A model generated the notes under the pieces. The model was not told the origin of the DNA. It searched no databases and saw only the letters and a list, made by a program, of their open reading frames with translations. DNA of 64,000 nt from Dactylorhiza incarnata. Its lineage: Eukaryota; Streptophyta; Magnoliopsida; Asparagales; Orchidaceae. This document shows positions 46,348-58,700 of this stretch, piece by piece (positions within the stretch are counted from its first letter, which is position 1; the number at the start of each line of letters is the position of its first letter). Both the position numbers and the translations under genes were made by a program. The stretch lies in NCBI GenBank assembly GCA_033032865.1, contig JAWHQI010000202.1:2790001-2854000 (forward strand), written 5' to 3'.

Positions 46348-46994
46348 TAACCATTATGGTGATCCATTCATACTTTCTGAAATGGCGCGAGCTAAGCAAA
46401 ATTCGTCGCGGTCTGAGAAAGTTCACGCGGTCCGAACTAATGCGGCTTCCGCTTTCCGATCGGCCAATCATAAAGATTGCCGCTTAACTCAGAGCGAGTT
46501 GAATGATTTTATTGAAGAATATATGGTTGATAGCAACATAACCGTTCGGCTTCCTTCTCGTGACGAGCGGATAAACTCCTCGTCTTCCCCCAAAATTGCC
46601 ATTCCTATTGACCATTTCAAGTATGGTTTCAGATTTCCTCCTCCTCTTGAGTTCATCGCTATTTTTGATCACTACGGGGTTGTGCCCGGACAACTTCCGC
46701 AGAATTCCATTGCCTCTATTTATAGCTTTATCTCGTATCTGCGGTCAGAGCGAGTTAAGTTTTAGATTTCTTTATTTCGAAACTTCTTTTCCGTGCGATC
46801 TACTCTGGACGCTGGAACCTCCGTTTTTAGAGGTCATATTTATTTCGGATGCCGGGGTATGAAAGTTATCAACCTTGTGAACAAGGTTGGAGAAGCTGAG
46901 CAAAAGATCTTCGAATCCCTGGAGAACGAGCGACTTGACGTGAATCATTATATTCCATTGTTCGCGAAGCTTGCAGATGTCCGCCCTGAGGATA

Positions 46995-47063
46995 GTAAGT
47001 TTCTCCTTAACTCGTCATTTTATGACCGTGCGGACTGCTCTTCTAAGTTTCAAACTTCTGCAG
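46995..47063 (+). other. Intron 1 of Tat-B antisense gene 2 (69 bp)
   Basis: GAGGATA|GTAAGTTTC .. AACTTCTGCAG|CTGCCACAG. Equivalent introns: Tat-E 31809-31880, Tat-C1 23113-23181. Confidence 0.8.
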
Positions 47064-47609
47064 CTGCCACAGTCGTTCCCTTAAACAAGCCGGTTACTCC
47101 GGCTGCTCCAGTTCTGACCCAGAGGGAGAAACGACAAAGGAAATCCGACCCGCAGTGGTCTGAAGAGGAGAGCCCGGCTTCTTCAGGCGAGTTCGAGTTT
47201 CTTCGCTCTTGCAGCAACCCGCGCGACCTTAAGGGTAAGCCGACAGTCCTTTGGCATAAGGATGGTGAATGCGTGCAATTATCCACTGCTCTCCCATTCT
47301 GGGGGAGTGAGAAAATTAGCCGGCATGCGTTAGCCGCCGCGGCTGCCATGTATGGTCGAAAAACTTTAAAGAGACTAAAGACGGTTCCAGAAGAGGAACT
47401 TTCCAGAGTAGCCGCGCAGGCTGGCGCATGGGGCTTTGCGGCCAATCATTTTATGGCACTTTTATATAAACAACTGGTATCAGCCCATACTTACCTGGAG
47501 AAGAAGTTCGCCGACCAGGCCGATGAGAATGCCAAACTTAAGGAGATTATTGCGGTAAGTTTCCGACAAACACTTCGGGCTTATCACTTTCAGACCGCGC
47601 GACCTGACA

Positions 47610-47614
47610 TTTAC
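47610..47614. repeat. Target site duplication TTTAC, left copy, of Tat-D
   Basis: TTTAC at 47610-47614 and 60928-60932. Confidence 0.92.
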
Positions 47615-48345
47615 TGTACAACCCGTATTCGCCGAGTGGGCCCCCCCAGCCAACTGGCGAAACCTGGGTCGCCCGGACCATTCGCCGGGTCACTCGCCCA
47701 GGCTAAGTGAGGTAAAAATGCCCCCAAGAAGGTAGAGGTAAGCTATAGGAGAGAAGACGTTAGGCGAGTGGTGCCCTCACGGACCACTCGCCCAGAAGCG
47801 AGGGCATTCGCCCAGCCAGGGGACCACTCGCCCAGAAGCGAGGGCATTCGCCCAGCCAGGCGGGTGCTCAGCGAATGGTGCCCTCACGGACCATTCGCCC
47901 AAAGGGCTGTGAGGGGAAGATGACCATAATACCCCTGGTGGGCTGCAAATAGCCCTTCAGAACAGCGGAGTTAGGCTATTAGCAGACCAATTTGGGGTGC
48001 GGTTAGTAAAATAAAAAGGCGGATTCAGGCTATTTACAGACCAGCCTAGGAAAACTATAAATAGACCCTTAAGGGCACCTTGGAGGAGATCCGGTTTTAG
48101 AGAATCCTCTCCTCCAGGCTAGTTTTGGTTGGCAGCCAGTGCCCTCCAAGGTGCCCGGTTGAGCTTTTGTTTGGGAGGGGAAGCTCTCTAAGATCTTCCG
48201 GGTGTGTGGTGGGACCTCCTCGCTTCAGCCTTGGGTCTATTCCGTTTCCAGCATCCACCGTCAAGAGAGTCTAGTGAGGGAGAAATAAGCATCGGCTACA
48301 CCCCCAGTGGGTCCGAACTCAAGAGACCAGTTGCTGGTTTCAACA
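47615..48345 (+). repeat. Tat-D 5' LTR
   Basis: TGTACAACCC..GGTTTCAACA, 731 bp. A 40-bp tandem duplication lies at 47781-47820 and 47821-47860. TATA box ACTATAAATAG at 48054-48064. CATTCGCC/ACTCGCC motifs are frequent in the first 300 bp. Confidence 0.93.
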
Positions 48346-48349
48346 TTTT

Positions 48350-48367
48350 TGGTGCGGTGAGCGTGGA
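48350..48367 (+). other. Tat-D primer binding site (tRNA-Phe)
   Basis: TGGTGCGGTGAGCGTGGA matches 18 bases of the complement of the plant tRNA-Phe 3' end, four bases after the LTR. Confidence 0.85.
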
Positions 48368-48403
48368 CCGTAGCCGGTGAAAGAAAATCCCAAGCTGGTT
48401 TCG

Positions 48404-49792
48404 ATGACAGGAGATGGAGGAAATGGTTCTGACTCAGGTCACTCGCAGCCACCAGCGGCAGGGGAGTGGCTGGAGATGTTTGAGAAGTTCAAGCGAGAGG
48501 TCATGCAGACAGTTCTCGCAGCAAGGACCGAGTGCGAGACCCCGGTGGTCCCAGTGGTCCCGCCTTCGCAGATTGGCGAGAACGCACCAGGGCAGCGGCC
48601 GGGGAAGGAGGTGCCAGCAGAAGGAAGCGCGCGAGATCTCCCCGGACGGCAGCTGTTCAGCAGTCCGGCGAGTGCTAAGGTGTGTGAGTTGGTCCCGCGC
48701 GAGAGGACCACTCGCCGAGCAGGGGAAGGGAGCCCCTTTTGCAAGATGATCCTCTCGGCCCCAGTGCCAGAAGGGTTTCGTGGGCCGGAGAAGTCCTACT
48801 ACACCGGCAAGGAGGATCCAGTTGTGCACCTGCAGTGGTTCGAGGACATGACATCAATCCTTCCCATGTCGGATTCTTTCCAATGCCGACTCTTCGCGAC
48901 CACCCTGAAGGAGAAAGCAAGGGACTGGTTCCACCAACTTCCCACGGGTTTCATATATGCGTTCGATGATCTGCGCCGAAGCTTCCGACTGCGTTTCTCG
49001 ATGTCAAAAAAGAGGAAGAAGGATGCGGAGGCTCTCTTCAAGATCAGACAGAGGGAGGGGGAATCCCTGGCTAAGTACGTGGACAGGTTCCAGGAGGAGA
49101 TACACCTAGTGCAGGAGGTGCCGGGATTCGCCCTCCAGATGGCATTCATCGTAGGGCTGCGAGAGGGGTTCTTCAAAATGGACCTGAAGAGAAGACCTCC
49201 TGTATCCTTCGAGGAGTTGATGGAGAGAGCCGCGGAGGAGATTGAAGGGGAGGCAGCCAACCCTGAATTCTACAAAAGGTTGGCAAAGATGAGCGAGCCC
49301 GAGGCGAGGCAGCCAGAGGGAAGAAGGCGAGAGGAGCCCAGGGGCCAGGGGTTCGAAAGACCACCTCGGGTTTGGAGGAACCAAGAACCCAACAACAGGT
49401 TGGGCTGGAGGAACCAGGAAGGACCAGCGCGAGGTCAGGATGAAAGGTACTAAGGAAGGGAGGCAGGAGGAGTGAATCAGGGGTGGAGGCAGGGTCCCAG
49501 ACCCCCTCACCCCCCGAGGGAGCAAGACATGGCGGTAGGCCGAGGGAGAAGAGGTAGAGGAGCAAGAGGAGGAAGAGGAAGAGCTGGAAGAGAAGATAGG
49601 GTGGCGTTGCCTTACTGTGACTTTCATCAGGAAGAAGGTCACGCGATCGCCACCTGCCCAGAGTTCTTGGAAATGAGGGAAAGAGGACAGCCACGGCGGC
49701 AGCAGGCCAGAATTGAGGAAGTGCTCCCAGAGGCAGAAGAGGACCGGTGTGAGGATAGGGCAGATACGGGAACCAGGGGGGAATCGGGGTGA
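48404..49792 (+). pseudogene. gag: Tat-D gag with one in-frame stop
   Basis: ATG 48404 (MTGDGGNG..); the frame is open a little upstream but only from GTG. The retrotransposon gag core (KEDPVVHLQWFEDM, ARDWFHQLP, YVDRFQEEI) covers about 48800-49250. TAA 49451-49453 interrupts the frame. It continues in the same phase through an Arg/Gly-rich part to a CDFHQEEGHAIATC zinc-knuckle-like motif (about 49618-49660) and ends at 49792. The Tat zinc site has this altered Cys/His spacing. Capsid protein for particle formation in the cytoplasm; this copy would give a truncated product unless read through. Confidence 0.87.
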
Positions 49793-49899
49793 TTCACGGT
49801 GGGGTTGGGATAGAGGCCTCTCGCAAGAGAAGCTTCCAGGCCATGTTCCGAAGGGACGTCGCGTCGACTTCCTAGACCCCACCCCCCTCCGAGAAGCTC

Positions 49900-52800
49900 A
49901 CCTTCTCCTCAGAAGATATGCCAGACTACGAAGACCCATTCTGCGACGCCCTGGTGATCCAGACAGCGATAGAAAACTTCACGGTCTCTCGGATCCTGGT
50001 GGACAACGGGAGCTCGGTGAATGTGATCTTCAAAAAAGCTTTCGACGCGATGGAGGTAGAGAAGAATAGAGTGCAGGCCTCCGACGGACCACTGTTTGGT
50101 TTCTCGGGAGAGCGGAAGGAGGTCGAGGGAGGCGTAGGTCTCCAAGTGACGTTGGGAGGGGTCCCCAGGAACTGCCGGTTTGTCATCGTTGACGCTCCGA
50201 GCAGCTATAACGCCATCTTCGGACGACCCCTCATCAGCGCCTTCCGGTGCGTTCCCTCATCGTACCATCAGTGCTTAAAGCTCCATAGTGGAGGAGTCCA
50301 GATCCGCGTCCGAGGAGATACTAAGGTGGCGAGGCAGTGCTACGTGACTGCCGTCAACACCATTTCATGGATGGCGGATGCCGAAAAGATGGATGAAGAG
50401 ATGGTAAGGCCGGAGGGGCCAGGAGAGGAAGTGGAGAAGAGAGAAGTAGGGGGAGAGGGCGATGCCCGAGAGGAGGTGATGGAGGTCGCTCGTGAGGAGC
50501 AGGAGGTCGAGCCGAGGGAGGCGGAAGGAGCTGTAGGGGAAAAGGCCCGGGAGGAGGGGCGAGAAGCAAAGGGTCAGTGGGAAGAGCCAGCCCGGCTCGA
50601 GGCGGCAGAAGAGGTGATAGAGATGGAGGTTACCACCCAGGCAGGAAGGGTGGAGAAGGTGCGGATCAGCGGGGGCCTCGGCCCGAAGGACCAGAGAAGG
50701 ATGCTGGAGTGCATCCAGAAGAACGTGGACATCTTCGCATGGAGCGCAGCGGACATGCCAGGCATCGAGGCGGACGTGGCTTGCCATCGTCTCAACCTCG
50801 ATCCAGAAGCCCGCCCCATCCGGCAGAAGAGAAGGACTATAGCTGACAAGCTCGAAGGACCGATCCGCGAGGAGGTGGCGAAACTCCTCGAGGCAGGTTT
50901 TGTAACGGAGATCCAGTATCCAGGCTGGGTCTCCAATGTCGTAATGGTAAAAAAGGCCGATGGCCGCTGGCATATGTGTGTGGACTTTTCATTGTTAAAT
51001 AAGGCCTGCCCTAAGGATTGTTATCCCTTGCCTCGGATCGACGCGCTGGTTGACTCAGCCGTCGGTTTTTCTGTGATGAGTTTTTGGATGCTTTTTCAGG
51101 TTATCACCAAATAAGAATGCACCCCCCGGACGTCAAAGATGTCTCGTTCATCACCAGGGAGGGATGCTACTGCTATAAGATGATGCCCTTCGGGCTGAAA
51201 AATGCAGGAGCAACCTACCAGAAGATGATGGATCAGGTATTTAAGAAGCAAAGGGGAAGGAACCTGGAGGTCTACGTGGATGACCTTATGATAAAGAGCA
51301 AGTGTGTGAGCTCTCACATCCGGGACCTCGAGGAGACCTTCGCCACCCTACGCAAGTACAAGATGCGCCTGAACCCCCTGAAGTGTGTGTTCGGGGCCAG
51401 CAAAGGGAAGTTCCTCGGGCACCTTCTCACCCCTTGGGGGGTAGAACCTAACCCGGACAAGGTTAGGGCTATAATAGAGCTGGGGTCGCCACGGAACGCC
51501 AAGGAAGTTCAGCGCTTGGCCGGAAGACTCGCCGGGCTGAACAGGTTTCTCTCCCGGGCAGGGGAAAAATGCTCCCCCTTCTTCAAAGCGCTACGAGGCA
51601 ATCAGAAGTTTGAGTGGACGAGAGAATGCGAGGAGGCCTTTCAGGCCTTGAAGAGCCAACTCACCAAGGCTCCGCTACTGCAAAGTCCCAAAGAGGGGGA
51701 GGATCTACATCTATATCTCGGGGTCGGGGCGGAGGCCGTAAGCTCCGTCCTGGTTCGGGAAGAAGCCAAGAAGCAGCTGCCAGTCTACTACGTAAGCAGG
51801 GTCCTGAGGGAAGCGGAACTCAGGTATCCAATTTTAGAGAAGTTGGCCTTTGCCCTGGTCATCGCTTCGAGGAAGCTCAGGCCATACTTCCAGGCCCATT
51901 CGATCCAAGTAGTGACGGACCATCCTCTCCGCCAGATCTTCGAAGGAGTGGAGCACTCAGGAAGACTCGCCAAATGGTCAATCGAGCTAAGTGAATTCAA
52001 CATTACCTTTGTCCCTCGATTATCTATGAAGGCGCAGGTGGTGGCTGATTTCATGACAGATTTCGTGGCCGAGATAATAGAAGACGGAGCCCCTCGTCAC
52101 ATTCCGTGGAAGCTGCTGGTGGACGGGGCTTCGGGCAAGAATTCTCTCGGAGGAGGGGTGGTGCTGGAGAGTCCCCACGGAGTAAAGATAGAGCAGACGC
52201 TAGTGATACACTTCCCAATCACCAACAACCAGGCGGAGTATGAGGCTGTAATCGCCGGCCTGCGGTTGGCCCGGGAGCTCGGGGTCCATGACGTGGAGGT
52301 CCTCACTGACTCCATGATAATAGCTTCTCAGATAAGGGGAGAGTTCGAAACAAGGGAACCTGTGCTCATGAAGTACTTAGCAAAAGTCAAAGGTCTCGTG
52401 GGGACGTTCAAAACTTTCTCCATCCGGCATGTCCCTCGAGAGGAGAGCACCCCGGCAGATCGGTTGGCAAAATCTGGTCCTCGAGCCGGAGGGACCCTGA
52501 CGGACCTATTCCGTCCTTCGATTGAAGAGGGAGAGCTCATGGAAGTAGAACAGCGGCCCTCCTGGAAGGATCCCTTCGTCACCTTCCTTACAACGGGAAA
52601 ATTTCCGGAAGAAGTTCCGGACCAGAGGCGCTTCCGGTATAAGTCTGCCTACTACGTGCTCCATGAGGGTGACTTGTATCGGAAGACCCTCTCGGGCCTC
52701 CTGGCCCGATGCATCTCGGAGGAAGAGGTCCCAAGGATCTTGGAAGAAGTCCACTCCGGCGAGTGCGGCAGCCACTCGGGGAGCAGGATGTTGGAGGCAA

Positions 52801-53816
52801 GAATAGTAAGGCAGGGGTACTTCTGGCCAACCCTAAGTAAAGATGCGGCAGCCTTCGCCAAGAGATGCCAGAAGTGCCAAATGTTTGCCCCGCTTCAGCT
52901 CATGCCAGCTCAGAGGATGAAGAGTATCACGGCGCCCTGGCCATTCGCCATATGGGGAATGGATCTGGTAGGACCCTTCCCCCAGGCTAGTGGGCAGAGG
53001 AGATTTCTCCTAGTCATGATTGACTACTTCACAAAGTGGCTGGAGGTCAAGGCGTTGGCTAAGGTCACCTCCCAGGTAATCCGCAACTTCGTATGGGGGG
53101 AGATCATTTGTCGACATGGGCTTCCGCAGGCCATAGTCACGGATAATGGACCGCAGTTCGCAAGCGAGGAATTCATCAGCTTCTGTGGCCAGTTGGGGAT
53201 AGACCTTAGGTTTGCGTCCGTCCACCATCCCAGGAGCAACGGGCAGGTAGAGGCGGCGAACATGGTCATCGTGAACTTGCTCAAGAAGAAGGTGGAAAAT
53301 CTCAAAGGCAATTGGGTGGAGCAGCTCCCCTCGGTCCTATGGGCTTTAAGAACCACCCCCAACACCGCCACGGGAGAGACCCCTTTCAGGCTCTCTCACG
53401 GCTGCGAGGCGGTCATCCCCATAGAGTTCGAGATTAAGACACCACGGGTAACGGTCGCCGCAAATGGAGAGGAAGATTGGAGAGCCGAGAACGAGGAGGA
53501 GTTGCGGCTCTCCCTCGACCTCATCGAAGAAGCTCGGGATCGAGCGGCCATCCATCAAGAAGAGGTCAAGCGGCGGATGGCCAAGTATTTTGACAGGCAC
53601 GTCAGGATCAAGCAGTTCGAAAAGGGAGATCTGGTACTCAAGAAGGTCGACGCGGCTGGTAGATCCGCCGCGGTGGGAAAACTTAACCCCAACTGGGAAG
53701 GCCCCTATGCCGTGGAAGAAGCACTAAAGTCTGGGGGGTATCGCCTTCAGAATGTGGAGGGCCAACTCCTCAGCCACACATGGAGGGGCGACGACCTTAA
53801 ACGCTTTTATCCTTAG
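49900..53816 (+). pseudogene. pol: Tat-D pol: protease, RT, two RNase H domains, integrase; one frameshift in RT
   Basis: Protease active site DNGSS at 50002-50016 and AIFGRP at about 50215. RT starts about 50870; GRWHMCVDFSLLNKACPKD is followed by a one-base loss in a T run near 51082 (five T; six would keep the frame). RT continues in the next frame with YVDD at 51273-51284. First RNase H, degenerate, about 51700-52070. Second RNase H with DGAS (52124 on), NNQAEYEA and TDSM, about 52100-52500. Integrase: zinc site about 52755-52885, then WGMDLVGPFP, VTDNGPQF and NGQVEAAN. End ..DDLKRFYP at 53816. TAG at 49873-49875 lies just upstream. The 910-codon part from 51084 is open. Confidence 0.92.
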
Positions 53817-53879
53817 TACCATGTAATAATGATGTTTTTTTGAATGAAAGCATTTTGTTTAAACTGTGTGTATGAAAAT

Positions 53880-55830
53880 GATGCTACAGCTCGCAGGAGA
53901 GACCCTGGATGTTCTATGTTCCAGAGGTTGGCCCCGAGCAGACCCGCTGTCCAGGCTCTCATCTAGCTGGCAGGTCCGAAGGCTCACTCGGTGGCAGGTT
54001 TTATGTTCCAGAGGTTGGCCCCGAGCAGACCCGCTGTCCAGGCTCTCATCTAGCTGGCAGGTCCGAAGGCTCACTCGGTGGCAGGTTCTATGTTCAAGAG
54101 GTTGGCCCCGAGCAGACCCTCTGTCCAGGCTCTCATCTAGCTGGCAGGTCCGAAGGCTCACTCGGTGGCAGGTTCTATGTTCCAGAGGTTGGCCCCGAGC
54201 AGACCCGCTGTCCAGGCTCTCATCTAGCTGGCAGGTCCGAAGGCTCACTCGGTGGCAGGTTCTATGTTCCAGAGGTTGGCCCCGAGCAGACCCGCTGTCC
54301 AGGCTCTCATCTAGCTGGCAGGTCCGAAGGCTCACTCGGTGGCAGGTTCTATGTTCCAGAGGTTGGCCCCGAGCAGACCCGCTGTCCAGGCTCTCATCTA
54401 GCTGGTAGGTCCGAAGGCTCACTCGGTGGCAGGTTCTATGTTCAAGAGGTTGGCCCCGAGCAGACCCGCTGTCCAGGCTCTCATCTAGCTGGCAGGTCCG
54501 AAGGCTCACTCGGTGGCAGGTTCTATGTTCAAGAGGTTGGCCCCGAGCAGACCCGCTGTCCAGGCTCTCATCTAGCTGGCAGGTCCGAAGGCTCACTCGG
54601 TGGCAGGTTCTATGTTCGAGAGGTTGGCCCCGAGCAGACCCGCTGTCCAGGCTCTCATCTAGCTGGCAGGTCCGAAGGCTCACTAGGTGGCAGGTTCTAT
54701 GTTCCAGAGGTTGGCCCCGAGCAGACCCGCTGTCCAGGCTCTCATCTAGCTGGCAGGTCCGAAGGCTCACTCGGTGGCAGGTTCTATGTTCAAGAGGTTG
54801 GCCCCGAGCAGACCCGCTGTCCAGGCTCTCATCTCGCTGGCAGGTCCGAAGGCTCACTCGGTGGCAGGTTCTATGTTCCAGAGGTTGGCCCCGAGCAGAC
54901 CCGCTGTCCAGGCTCTCATCTAGCTGGCAGGTCCGAAGGCTCACTCGGTGGCAGGTTCTATGTTCCAGAGGTTGGTCCCGAGCAGACCCGCTGTCCAGGC
55001 TCTCATCTAGCTGGCAGGTCCGAAGGCTCACTCGGTGGCAGGTTCTATGTTCCAGAAGTTGGCCCCGAGCAGACCCGCTGTCCAGGCTCTCATCTAGCTG
55101 GCAGGTTTGAAGGCTCACTCGGTGGCAGGTTCTATGTTCCAGAGGTTGGCCCCGAGCAGACCCGCTGTCCAGGCTCTCATCTAGCTGGCAGGTCCGAAGG
55201 CTCACTCGGTGGCAGGTTCTATGTTCAAGAGGTTGGCCCCGAGCAGACCCGCTGTCCAGGCTCTCATCTAGCTGGCAGGTCTGAAGGCTCACTCGGTGGC
55301 AGGTTCTATGTTCCAGAGGTTGGCCCCGAGCAGACCCGCTGTCCAGGCTCTCATCTAGCTGGCAGGTCCGAAGGCTCACTCGGTGGCAGGTTCTATGTTC
55401 CAGAGGTTGGCCCCGAGCAGACCCGCTGTCCAGGCTCTTATCTAGCTGGCAGGTCCGAAGGCTCACTCGGTGGCAGGTTCTATGTTCCAGAAGTTGGCCC
55501 CGAGCAGACCCGCTGTCCAGGCTCTCATCTAGCTGGCAGGTCCGAAGGCTCACTCGGTTGCAGGTTCTATGTTCCAGAGGTTGGCCCCGAGCAGACCCGC
55601 TGTCCAGGCTCTCATCTAGCTGGCAGGTCCGAAGGCTCACTCGGTGGCAGGTTCTATGTTCCAGAGGTTGGCCCCGAGCAGACCCGCTGTCCAGGCTCTC
55701 ATCTAGCTGGCAGGTCCGAAGGCTCACTCGGTGGCAGGTTCTATGTTCCAGAGGTTGGCCCCGAGCAGACCCGCTGTCCAGGCTCTCATCTAGCTGGCAG
55801 GTCCGAAGGCTCACTCGGTGGCTGTTTCTA
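53880..55830. repeat. Tat-D tandem repeat, about 22 units of 87 bp
   Basis: The unit contains TTCTATGTTCCAGAGGTTGG, CCGAGCAGACCCGCTGTCC and GGCTCACTCGGTGGCAG. Units are nearly identical, with variants CCAGAGG/CAAGAGG/CCAGAAG. Because 87 is divisible by 3 and the unit has no stop in several frames, long open frames appear on both strands (about 640-650 codons); these are not genes. The place after pol is the variable 3' region known to carry tandem repeats in Tat elements. Confidence 0.95.
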
Positions 55831-56033
55831 AGTTCTCAAGAGATGATCTCAAGAGCATTCGCATAGACCACGCGCCGGAGAGAGGATCACACCCCACTCT
55901 CTTGACTACTTAAGCGAAACCCCGTGATACGCGAATGGTAAGGTTCACTTGGTAGCGAGAGATCGAAGGGGAGCGACCGACCTAAGTCATCTTCGAGCAT
56001 TCGCGGGGTGGCCAAGACAGTCGCGTCACGACC

Positions 56034-56219
56034 CGGCGTCCTAATGAGCCTAGCGAGGTGTGGCGGCGAATAAGAAGAATCGGCGTCCTAATGAGCCTAG
56101 CGAGATGTGGCGGCGAGCAAGAAGAATCGGCGTCCTAATGAGCCTAGCGAGATGTGGCGGCGAATAAGAAGGATCGACGTCCTAATGAACCTAACGAGGT
56201 ATAGCGGCGAATGAGGGGA
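56034..56219. repeat. Tat-D second tandem repeat, four units of 47 bp
   Basis: Units starting CGGCGTCCTAATGAGCCTAG at 56034, 56081, 56128 and 56175, decaying towards the right. The flanks 55831-56033 and 56220-56333 hold no gene. Confidence 0.88.
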
Positions 56220-56723
56220 AAGCTTAGAATAACACAAATTGTAGTCAATATATACATATCTTAAAGGTACTCGCCCGTTCAAGATTACAGCCAAAATGGT
56301 AAAGGCAAAAAGAGAAAATACAGGAGGCCCTTCTCAAGGATCAGCAGATTTCTCGCTTGAAGATCCGTCGCTCTCGCCAGAGTCTGGGATGAGGGCGTCT
56401 TCTCGCGGCTCGACGTGGTCATCCTCAGGAAAGGGAATTGGAATGTAAAGCTCGGGGACGACTTGACGAGCGGAAAGGCGTTTGGCTTCTGCCTTCAGGT
56501 ATCCCGCTCGCCTCAGCACCTGCAGCGCATGCTTGACGGCATTCTGCGCGTTCTCTTGCATCAGCTGCTCCAACTCGTGATGGGGATAAAAATGGCCCCC
56601 ACTCCCCGGGTCGAGTGCTGACGCACCAGCCTCTCGCAGTCGCTGGACCTCAGCTTTGGCCAGACGGATTTCATCCTCAAGGCCGGCCACCCGAGCACGG
56701 AGCATCTCGGCAACCGTGATATC

Positions 56724-56801
56724 CTGAAATTAATAACAAGGGTAGTAAGAATAAAGTTGTCAATCGGCAACAAGTCACTCGCGGGAAAGGAGAAAACATA
56801 C
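56724..56801 (-). other. Intron 2 of Tat-D antisense gene 2 (78 bp)
   Basis: CGCAGAG|GTATGTTTTC .. TTAATTTCAG|GATATCACG on the minus strand; phase 0. Confidence 0.8.
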
Positions 56802-57514
56802 CTCTGCGACAGGGCGGTTGGCAAGAAGAGTCTCCGCAGCCGCCAGCTTAGTCCTAAGCTCCATCGCCTCAGTAGAAGCAACGGACCGGGACTCCTCGAC
56901 CGCCGCCAAGTCCCGCGCCAGTTTGATGCTCCGGCGCGAAGACATGTGCGCGAGCTCGAGCGCCCGCAGCATGGCCCTGGCACTCTCGTGGGCGAGAATC
57001 TGGGTCATCTCGGCATCGTATACTTCGGCGTCTTCTCGTCAATAGAGGGCATACGCGATGGCGTAAGCCTCCCCGCTAGCAAGACCGCTCTCTATCCACG
57101 ACGGATGGAGGGTGGAGAGCGAGACCCGGTTCACATTCCTGTCCCACTTGACCAAGGGAGCCCCCGAGGGGTCCATGTACTTCTCGCCGCTGGGGAAGTT
57201 CCGATGGTCCCTGGGAAGTGGGGGCGGCGGCAACGACGGTCCCGCGCGAGGGGTGGTCTCTCCTGGCGCACTCGTCCCCAGTGCTTGGATCTGAGCACTC
57301 GCCACGAGGGTCTCGCCCAGGACCCCCTTCCCCTTGGCGGAAGGGGGGTTTTTGGATTTCTTGGAGGTGGAAGGGGTCGGCGCCGCTGGCTTGCGCTTCT
57401 TCCCGCCAGGCTTGGAGGAGGAAGGTTCCTCCCGGCAGGCATCCGCGGCGGCCTGTGCGAAAGAGAGGGTAGATCCGGAAGGACGCGGCGGATGGAGAGG
57501 GAAATGGCGCACAC

Positions 57515-57592
57515 CTGCATAGTATAACAAACGGTTCTAGCGAATGATGTAAAAATTACAAAGCGAAAGCGAATGAAGTCTCGAACACTTAC
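57515..57592 (-). other. Intron 1 of Tat-D antisense gene 2 (78 bp)
   Basis: GGCGAGG|GTAAGTGTTC .. ACTATGCAG|GTGTGCGCC on the minus strand; phase 1 kept. Confidence 0.8.
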
Positions 57593-58360
57593 CCTCGCCC
57601 TGCGGAATGGGTGGAAGCGAGTTGACGTTTCGCCGGAGGTGGACGAGATCCATCCCGTGCTCCAGGATGTATTGGTGAAGTTTGGCCTCGTGCCCCCCTA
57701 GGGTCGGGGGGCGGAAGGTTGACTCCTCCTCCTGCACCGGCGCGAGAAGAGTGTTCCCCAGGCTCCCGCTTATGAAAATAAAGCGGCGAACCCAGTCATG
57801 GTTCTTGTTCGGGAGCCCGTAGTGCTTTAGGGGGCTCTGTCCCGAGAAGAACGAGATACCATGGGTGCAGCGGAAGGTATAGAGCTTGCGGAAGACGGGC
57901 AGCGAGAACTCGATCCCCTCTTCTCGCAGGTAGCTCGCGTACCCGACCAGCATAGCGATGGAGTTGGGGTTGAGCTGGCCGGGCACGACCCCATAGTATC
58001 TGAAGGTCTGGCGGAGTTCCGGCCAGATCGGGAGGCGAAACCCCACCTCGAAGTGCTCTAGCGGGATCGCGAGAGCACAAGGCGAGAGGGAATTCAGGCG
58101 CTCATCCGGCCTGGGCTTTCGCGCCTCGAAACCCAGCGGGACGTAGTCGGCGACGGCAGTCAGGTAGGCCTCCTCAGAGAGGTCGCAGGAGTCAAAGACG
58201 TGGTTGGCGAATGCGCTGGCGCACTTGGCTCTGCCTTCCGCATCGCCACCCATTTTTGCGAGTGAAGAAGAAAAGAGGAGCAACAGATGAGGAAGAAGCG
58301 CGAGTGCTAGCGCAGGGAAAGAAAGCGGATGGTTAGGTATTTAATACGGTGGTTGAGAGA

Positions 58361-58373
58361 CCTATTTATAGAG
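58361..58373 (-). promoter_or_regulatory. TATA box of Tat-D antisense gene 2
   Basis: CTCTATAAATAGG on the minus strand, a textbook plant TATA, about 110 bases before ATG 58253. The region 58374-58700 up to gene 1 holds no gene. Confidence 0.75.
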
Positions 58374-58700
58374 GGACTAAACGGCGTTTGGACTTTCGAG
58401 ACCTCGGGTGTGCGGATAGCCATCGCGCCCTCCTGACACCTCGAAGCCCGAGCCGGTCCCTCTCGCCCATTAATGGCAAATGCCCTATGTCTATTCATTC
58501 CGCGGCTACGCAATGAAGTTGGAAGAGCATCCGGCTATAAGGTATCACTCGGCAAAACCCAAGCAGAGTTATGAGATACGAAAAATGAATAAAGAAGCAT
58601 TCGCAAAGCATAGAAAAATTATTACAGATAAAAACAACGTTCAACATTCGCAGCATAAGGTAAGAAAAGAAAACAACAAGAGGGATGGACGTTGGGTAGG

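Larger units (their letters stand above)
56334..58253 (-). pseudogene. Tat-D antisense gene 2 (Transposase_28-like), one stop codon
   Basis: Exon 1 58253-57593 (MGGDAEGRAK.., LTAVADYVPLGFEARKP, AIPLEHFEVGFRLPIWPEL, FRYYGVVPGQLNPNSIAML, FSGQSPLKHYGLPNK). Intron 1 57592-57515 (78 bp, GT-AG). Exon 2 57514-56802: basic Pro/Ser/Lys-rich linker, then a long Ala/Glu/Leu coiled coil, interrupted only by TGA 57041-57039 where CGA would be one transition away. Intron 2 56801-56724 (78 bp). Exon 3 56723-56334: coiled coil and an acidic Ser-rich tail. Spliced length is 588 codons with kept phases. Same layout as gene 2 of Tat-B. Function unproven. Confidence 0.85.

Noticed and set aside
49106..49882. 258-codon Pro/Ser/Leu-rich ORF opposite Tat-D gag
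   Set aside because: Complement of Arg/Glu/Gly-rich gag codons, with no domain.
53859..55831. Two long open frames (640 and 651 codons) on opposite strands
   Set aside because: They come from an 87-bp tandem repeat without stops; 87 is a multiple of 3. No domain, and the frames end with the array.
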